This document shows, piece after piece, positions 14,159-18,010 of a stretch of 18,010 nt of DNA; positions within the stretch are counted from its first letter, which is position 1; each line of letters opens with the position of its first letter. The stretch comes from an uncultured Collinsella sp. (lineage in GTDB: Bacteria; Actinomycetota; Coriobacteriia; Coriobacteriales; Coriobacteriaceae). The stretch spans positions 1 to 18,010 of the forward strand of contig CABQHR010000016.1 in assembly GCA_902463875.1 (NCBI GenBank), given 5' to 3'. Position numbers and translations under genes: made by a program. A model generated the notes under the pieces. That model was given only the letters and a program-made list of their open reading frames with translations, made no database searches and was not told the DNA's origin.

Positions 14159-14193
14159 CCGGAGGGACTGGGGGTTCTGTTTGTCCCGTCCGG
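14159..14193 (-). promoter_or_regulatory. Hairpin in the phnD 5' leader
   Basis: CCGGAGGGAC (14159-14168) pairs with GTCCC-G-TCCGG (14183-14193) to give a 10-bp stem with one bulged base and a 14-base loop. It ends 28 bases upstream of the phnD start codon and about 15 before its ribosome binding site. It could affect message stability or translation. No T-run follows, so it is not a terminator. Confidence 0.45.
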
Positions 14194-14216
14194 CGATGAC
14201 GTGGTAGATATTAGGG

Positions 14217-14259
14217 TTGTGGACAAGCCGTTTTTCGATCAACGACAATCGCTTGTCGT
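14217..14259. promoter_or_regulatory. Candidate operator of the phn operon (palindromes)
   Basis: ACGACAA TCGC TTGTCGT (14242-14259) is a perfect inverted repeat of seven-base arms around four bases. A second, shorter one, TTGT GG ACAA (14217-14226), lies 29 bases away centre to centre and shares the ACAA/TTGT core. Such symmetry is typical of sites for dimeric repressors such as the GntR family, to which the known phn regulator PhnF belongs. No regulator gene is in the window, so the binding protein is unknown. Confidence 0.45.
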
Positions 14260-14306
14260 ATGCTTGCGCGAAGATGCGGGGACATGACGCGAACCGTAGG
14301 CACTTA

Positions 14307-14335
14307 TTAATAGAAACGCCCCGTCGTAAGCTTAA
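14307..14335 (-). promoter_or_regulatory. Possible phn operon promoter
   Basis: On the minus strand TTAAGC (14335-14330) and TATTAA (14312-14307) are separated by 17 bases, in the most A/T-rich part of the tatD-phnD gap. Transcription would start near 14300 and give a leader of about 170 bases containing the palindromes and hairpin. Consensus matches are modest (3/6 and 4/6). A second -10-like word, TAATAT, lies at 14213-14208 without a good -35. No terminator for tatD was found, so some read-through is possible. Confidence 0.28.
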
Positions 14336-14388
14336 GAACAGGCAAGAATCAGGTAATAGACCAGTTTTGTCAGCCTCTTGGCAGCCGC

Positions 14389-15303
14389 TTATAGAAAAAG
14401 TTTGCGGGCGTTATCCCAAGCGGCTTGAGCGATTGCTTCGGCGCTCTCCCCCATACGGTCGACACGGTCATTGACCAGCGCATTTACCGTGATGGATATC
14501 ATCGCAGGCTCGCATTCCAGGCCACGGATGGGTTCGGGCGCCATGTACGGGCAGTCCGTCTCGAACAAAATGCGATCGAGCGGGGTTGCCGCGAATGCCT
14601 CGCGAACCTCGTCGTTACGCTTAAAGGTCGCCGCGCCGCCATAGGCGATGTAGCAACCCAGGTCCACAAAGCGCTCCATCGTGGCGCGGTCCTCACCAAA
14701 GCAGTGCAGCACGCAGCCGGCCTGGGGCACGCCCACCTCGCGCAGCACGTTGTACGCATCCACGTGCGAGGTACGCCCCTCGTCCGCGTCTTCGTGACGC
14801 AGATGCAGCTCTACCGGCACGTTGCGGCGCACGGCGACCTCGAGTTGGCGTGCCATGCAGTCGATCTGCACGCTGTGAGGCGCCGGCGCGATGTCGTCGT
14901 CATAGTCCATGTGGTAGTCCAGGCCGATCTCGCCAATACCGACGCATAAGGGGTCGTCGAGCGCGGCAACAACCTGTGCATGAATGTCCTCGGTGTAGTC
15001 AGGAGCGCCATACGGATGCACACCGGCAAGATACTTAACCTGCGGGATATCCTGCATCGGCAGAATCTCGCGCGTCAGCCAATCGCTATAGTCCGTCACG
15101 CTGCGCTTATCGGCGATGGGATCGAAGATCGTCACCAACAAATCGACGCCTGCGGCCTTGGCACGCACGAGCGTCTCGGGTACCTCCTTGCCCCAAAACG
15201 AGAGCAGGTGCGCATGCGTATCGGCAAGCGGCGCCAGCGGTACCGGGCAAGCAACCGTTTTCTTTTTCTTGGTAAACGTCACGCGCTCGGCATTAAGCGT
15301 CAT
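14389..15303 (-). CDS. tatD: TatD-family metal-dependent hydrolase
   Basis: Member of the TatD DNase family (TIM-barrel metal hydrolases; 3'-5' exonuclease or deoxyribonuclease activity in characterised members). The ATG at 15303 has AGGAG seven bases upstream and gives 304 residues; the open frame above it lies inside rsmA. Visible ligands include the HxH of ADTHAHL (H30, H32), GIGEIGLDYH, VELHLRHED, VLHCFGE and FETDCPY. The 25 or so residues before ADTHAHL, including a KKKK stretch, exceed the usual TatD start. It overlaps rsmA by 11 bases, as these two genes are often close in Gram-positive bacteria. The physiological substrate is not evident. Confidence 0.9.
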   Translation of the reverse strand: MTLNAERVTFTKKKKTVACPVPLAPLADTHAHLLSFWGKEVPETLVRAKAAGVDLLVTIFDPIADKRSVTDYSDWLTREILPMQDIPQVKYLAGVHPYGAPDYTEDIHAQVVAALDDPLCVGIGEIGLDYHMDYDDDIAPAPHSVQIDCMARQLEVAVRRNVPVELHLRHEDADEGRTSHVDAYNVLREVGVPQAGCVLHCFGEDRATMERFVDLGCYIAYGGAATFKRNDEVREAFAATPLDRILFETDCPYMAPEPIRGLECEPAMISITVNALVNDRVDRMGESAEAIAQAAWDNARKLFL

Positions 15304-16153
15304 GGGAAAGCTCCTGAGCCAAGCGAACAAAGGCGGCGACGTCGAGCGTCTCGGCGCGCGTGGTGGGTGCAATACCGCAAGCCTCAAAGGCAGCATCGAG
15401 CACGTCCTTGGCAAAGCCGTTGGCGCTCATGGAGTTGCGGATGGTCTTGCGGCGCTGGGCAAATGCAGCATCAATCACGCGGGCCACAAATTCGCGATCG
15501 AGCCCTTCGGGTACCACACCGTCAACACGGTCGATACGCACGACGGCCGAGTCCACGTGCGGCGCCGGCATAAAGCAACGCGGCGGCACCTCAAAGCGAC
15601 CCGTCACCTGCGCATACAGGCCGAGCTTTGCCGTATAGCCGCCATAGGTCTTGTTGCCCGGCACTGCGGCAATGCGATCGGCAACCTCCTTTTGCACCAT
15701 GACGACAGCGCGCTTAAGCGCGGGCATCGTCTGGAAGAACTGAAGGATGATCGTCGCCGCCACGTTATAGGGCAGATTCGCGACAAACACCGTGGGTTCA
15801 CCACCGGCGGCCTGCTCAATCTGCTCCGGCGTCACCTTGAGCGCATCGCCCATGATAAAGCGGAAGTTGGCATAGTCGGCGGCGTGGGCATCGAGCACCG
15901 GCTCAAGCTCAGGATCGGCCTCAATCGACGTAACGCACGCCGCCTCCTGCAGCAGGGCCAACGTCAGCGTGCCGCAACCCGGGCCGACCTCGAGCACGCG
16001 CTCATCGCCCGCAAGCTCAGCGAGCTCGCAGATACGTTCGATCACATGGTTGTCGATCAGGAAGTTTTGGCCCAGGCGATGCTTGGTCGCAAGGCCAAAC
16101 TCCTCTAGCAGCTCCCTAGTTGCCGTGGGGTTTGCCAAAGGCGAAGTTGTCAT
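15293..16153 (-). CDS. rsmA: 16S rRNA adenine-1518/1519 dimethyltransferase
   Basis: SAM-dependent enzyme (KsgA) that dimethylates two adjacent adenines in helix 45 of 16S rRNA late in small-subunit assembly. It has 286 residues, near the family norm. The sequence shows KHRLGQNFLID at the N-terminus, motif I VLEVGPGCGTLT (53-64), acidic SIEAD, GDALK and the catalytic NLPYN (126-130), plus FMPAPHVDSAVV. The ATG at 16153 sits behind AAGGAGG. The gene begins just after the metG terminator, and a promoter in that short gap is not obvious, so partial read-through is likely. Confidence 0.96.
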   Translation of the reverse strand: MTTSPLANPTATRELLEEFGLATKHRLGQNFLIDNHVIERICELAELAGDERVLEVGPGCGTLTLALLQEAACVTSIEADPELEPVLDAHAADYANFRFIMGDALKVTPEQIEQAAGGEPTVFVANLPYNVAATIILQFFQTMPALKRAVVMVQKEVADRIAAVPGNKTYGGYTAKLGLYAQVTGRFEVPPRCFMPAPHVDSAVVRIDRVDGVVPEGLDREFVARVIDAAFAQRRKTIRNSMSANGFAKDVLDAAFEACGIAPTTRAETLDVAAFVRLAQELSHDA

Positions 16154-16184
16154 GGTTGCCTCCTTAACATGGTGGCTGCATCGT

Positions 16185-16221
16185 AAAGTAAAAGGGCATG
16201 GACCGTTGCGGCCATGCCCTT
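16185..16221 (-). terminator. Terminator downstream of metG
   Basis: On the minus strand AAGGGCATGG (16221-16212) pairs with CCATGCCCTT (16201-16192) around a 10-base loop, then TTTTACTTTACG follows. It begins about 44 bases after the metG stop and ends 32 bases before rsmA. The T-run is interrupted, so it may be leaky and let metG transcripts reach rsmA and tatD. Confidence 0.7.
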
Positions 16222-16264
16222 ACCGTTACACAGCAAATTGCCGATATGGCACTCGCGCGACGTC

Positions 16265-17866
16265 TTAGCCCAGACGCGGGAACAGCGGATCGCCCTTCTC
16301 GACGGGCTGACCGCCGGCAAGCAGGCCCCAAGTGCAAATGCCCTTGAGGTCGTCGCTCGCGGCCTCGTCCTCGCAAGACAGGCGACGCAGAGCCTCGGCA
16401 GAAGTCTGGGGCATGAGCGGCATCAGCAGGTGAGCGGCGATGCGGATGGCCTCGAGCAGGTTGTAGATCACAAATGCCAGCTCGTCGGCCTTAGCCTCGT
16501 CCTTGGCAAGCGCCCAAGGCTCGGAGTCCTCGATGTAGTGGTTGGCGGCATGGATGAGCTCCATGACCTCGTCCTTAGCTCCGCCGTAATCCAGCACGTC
16601 CATCTTGGCCATGTAGCGATCGACCAGGCCGTCGGCGATCTTTGCCAGCGGGTTGTCGAACGCATCGAACGATGCAGGCTTGGCAGGCGCACAACCGTCA
16701 AAGTACTTGCCGCTCATGTTGAGCGAACGCGAGATGAGGTTGCCCCAGCTGTTGGCTAGGTCGGCGTTGTAGACCTGCTCCATGCGCTCGAAGCTGATGG
16801 CGCCGTCGGTGCCGGGGACGACGTCGGTCATGAAGTAGTAGCGATAGCCCTCGACACCCAGCATGTCGATAACATCCTGCGGAGCGATGGCGTTGCCGCG
16901 GCTCTTGGACATCTTCTCGGCCTTACCGGTCTCGGCATTGCGCACGGTCAGGAAGCCGTGGGCAAAGACGTGCTCGGGCAGGGCCTCGCCGATGGCCATG
17001 AGCATGGCGGGCCAAATGACGCAGTGGAAGCGGATAATGTCCTTACCCACGATGTGGAACTGCGCGGGCCAGCGATAGGCCAGCTCGGCGCGCGCCTCAT
17101 CGCTGTCGACACCGTAGCCGACGGCCGTCATATAGTTGAGCAGCGCATCGAACCACACGTAGGTCACGTGACCCTCGTCAAACGGAACCTGAATACCCCA
17201 GTCAAAGCTCGTACGGCTCACGGAAAGGTCGTTAAGGCCGCCCTCGACAAAGCTGCGCACCTCGTTCATACGGAACGCAGGCTCGACAAAGTCGGGGTGC
17301 TCGTCATAGAGCTTGAGCAGCTTGTCCTGGAAGGCGGAAAGCTTAAAGAAGTAGGACTCCTCCTGCACGCGCTCGAGCGGACGGTGGCAGTCGGGACACA
17401 GGTGCTGGCCGACGCTGCCGTACTCCTCGTCGCCCTTCTGGACCTGCGTATCGGTGAAGTAAGTCTCGTCGGGCACGCAATACCAACCGTCGTAGCTGCC
17501 CTTATACAGGTAGCCGGACTCTTTCATGCGCTCCCACAGGTACTGCACGGCGTGATGCTGGCGCGGCTCGGTGGTGCGGATGAAGTCGTCGTTGGAGATC
17601 TCGAGCTTGCTCCAAAGCTCTTTGAAGTGCGGGGCTTGGCTGTCGGTCCACTCCTGCGGCGTCATGCCATGCTTGGCTGCGGCCTCGGCGACCTTCTCGC
17701 CGTGCTCGTCCATGCCGGTCAGGAACTTGACGTTATAGCCGGCGGAGCGGCGATAGCGAGCCTGAACGTCGGCGATGATGGTGGAATAAGCCGTGCCCAG
17801 GTGCGGATCGGCGTTGACGTAGTAGATGGGCGTCGTGATAAAGAACGAAGGCTTGCTTTGATCCAT
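16265..17866 (-). CDS. metG: Methionyl-tRNA synthetase
   Basis: Class I aminoacyl-tRNA synthetase that charges tRNA-Met. The 533-residue protein begins FFITTPIYYVNADPHLGTAY, where HLGT (22-25) is the HIGH-motif variant. FLTGMDEHGEKV follows, a cysteine pair CPDC lies at 157-160 in the connective domain, then VTYVWFDALLNY, and KMSKS is at 318-322, followed by the helical anticodon-binding domain. It ends at about 530 residues and lacks the C-terminal tRNA-binding (EMAP-like) domain found in some homologues such as B. subtilis MetS. The ATG at 17866 lies behind GGAGGA at about nine bases. Confidence 0.97.
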   Translation of the reverse strand: MDQSKPSFFITTPIYYVNADPHLGTAYSTIIADVQARYRRSAGYNVKFLTGMDEHGEKVAEAAAKHGMTPQEWTDSQAPHFKELWSKLEISNDDFIRTTEPRQHHAVQYLWERMKESGYLYKGSYDGWYCVPDETYFTDTQVQKGDEEYGSVGQHLCPDCHRPLERVQEESYFFKLSAFQDKLLKLYDEHPDFVEPAFRMNEVRSFVEGGLNDLSVSRTSFDWGIQVPFDEGHVTYVWFDALLNYMTAVGYGVDSDEARAELAYRWPAQFHIVGKDIIRFHCVIWPAMLMAIGEALPEHVFAHGFLTVRNAETGKAEKMSKSRGNAIAPQDVIDMLGVEGYRYYFMTDVVPGTDGAISFERMEQVYNADLANSWGNLISRSLNMSGKYFDGCAPAKPASFDAFDNPLAKIADGLVDRYMAKMDVLDYGGAKDEVMELIHAANHYIEDSEPWALAKDEAKADELAFVIYNLLEAIRIAAHLLMPLMPQTSAEALRRLSCEDEAASDDLKGICTWGLLAGGQPVEKGDPLFPRLG

Positions 17867-17905
17867 GGGGTTTGTCCTCCAGAAAAACGTTGCATACAGG
17901 GGATG

Positions 17906-17934
17906 ATTCTAGCGCAAGGGCTGGATATCCTCCA
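17906..17934 (-). promoter_or_regulatory. Possible metG promoter
   Basis: On the minus strand TGGAGG (17934-17929) and TAGAAT (17911-17906) are separated by 17 bases, in the gap between the rsmI-like stop and metG. The -10 word matches consensus at 5/6, the -35 at 3/6. The TGGAGG is equally a purine-rich chance match. Confidence 0.35.
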
Positions 17935-17935
17935 T

Positions 17936-18010
17936 CTATTGCATATCGAGCACCATGGCATAGACATCGCGCTTGCGGCGCGAATACTTCTGAGACAGGC
18001 GCTTGGCCAC
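17936..18010 (-). CDS. rsmI: C-terminus of a probable rsmI (partial)
   Basis: The minus strand from the window edge reads in frame for 24 residues (VAKRLSQKYSRRKRDVYAMV, then LDMQ) to a TAG at 17938-17936; the start lies outside the window. The pattern of a small basic helix followed by KRDVYxxVL resembles the last residues of RsmI, the 16S rRNA cytidine-1402 2'-O-methyltransferase. rsmI commonly lies just upstream of metG in Gram-positive bacteria. Only this short tail is visible, so the name rests largely on gene order. Confidence 0.55.
   Translation of the reverse strand: MAKRLSQKYSRRKRDVYAMVLDMQ

Noticed and set aside
12043..14199. A 718-residue open frame on the plus strand
   Set aside because: It is antisense to phnC and phnD, has no ribosome binding site or recognisable domain, and is rich in His/Arg/Leu as expected for the shadow of GC-rich genes. 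The minus-strand genes are strongly supported.
17792..17803. HLGT instead of HIGH in methionyl-tRNA synthetase
   Set aside because: Variants such as HIGN and HIGS are established in Gram-positive MetRS, and KMSKS and the rest of the active site are intact, so this is ordinary.
1..18010. CRISPR arrays, rRNA genes or prophage modules
   Set aside because: No regularly spaced repeats, rRNA-like stretches or phage-type genes were seen on either strand.

Overview
The window is GC-rich and gene-dense, and every credible protein gene lies on the minus strand. Gene content, the Gram-positive-style ribosome binding sites and the protein types point to a gut-type actinobacterium of the class Coriobacteriia (Collinsella/Olsenella/Eggerthella-like). 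That assignment is inference from sequence character; no search was run.

Read in the direction of transcription (high to low coordinates), the window has three parts. (1) 18010-14389 is a housekeeping block: the C-terminus of a probable rsmI, then metG, a hairpin terminator, rsmA (ksgA) and tatD. A similar rsmI/metG/tatD/rsmA neighbourhood is known in Firmicutes. (2) 14388-2892 holds a 258-bp regulatory gap and then a tightly packed phosphonate operon: phnD-phnC-phnE2-phnE1-phnG-phnH-phnI-phnJ-phnK-phnM-phnL-phnPP-phnO. Stop and start codons mostly overlap or lie within about 13 bp; the one larger gap, between phnD and phnC, holds a strong hairpin. (3) 2891-1 holds tRNA-Leu(CAG) with its promoter and terminator, an odd 189-bp duplication of the tRNA 3' end plus terminator, an SPFH/stomatin-like gene, rlmH, proC, and a repeat-flanked terminator at the left edge.

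The phn genes form a self-contained carbon-phosphorus lyase route. A Tat-exported lipoprotein (PhnD) and an ABC importer with two different permeases (PhnC, PhnE1, PhnE2) bring phosphonates in. PhnGHI attach them to ribose from ATP, PhnM removes pyrophosphate, and PhnJ, a radical-SAM enzyme, breaks the C-P bond, with PhnK and PhnL as partner ATPases. E. coli then needs PhnP (and PhnN) to process the cyclic ribose phosphate. Here both are absent, and a PHP-family protein matching the known cyclic phosphate dihydrolase PhnPP sits in the operon, giving ribose 5-phosphate and phosphate directly. PhnO would N-acetylate aminoalkylphosphonates. No phnF-type regulator is in the window, but the phnD leader carries a perfect 18-bp palindrome, repeated GACAA/TTGTC half-sites and a long hairpin.

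The main points for a second look are the phnD leader elements, the four-cysteine insert in PhnK, the PhnPP-for-PhnP/N replacement, the paired permeases, the tRNA-Leu scar, and the left-edge repeat.
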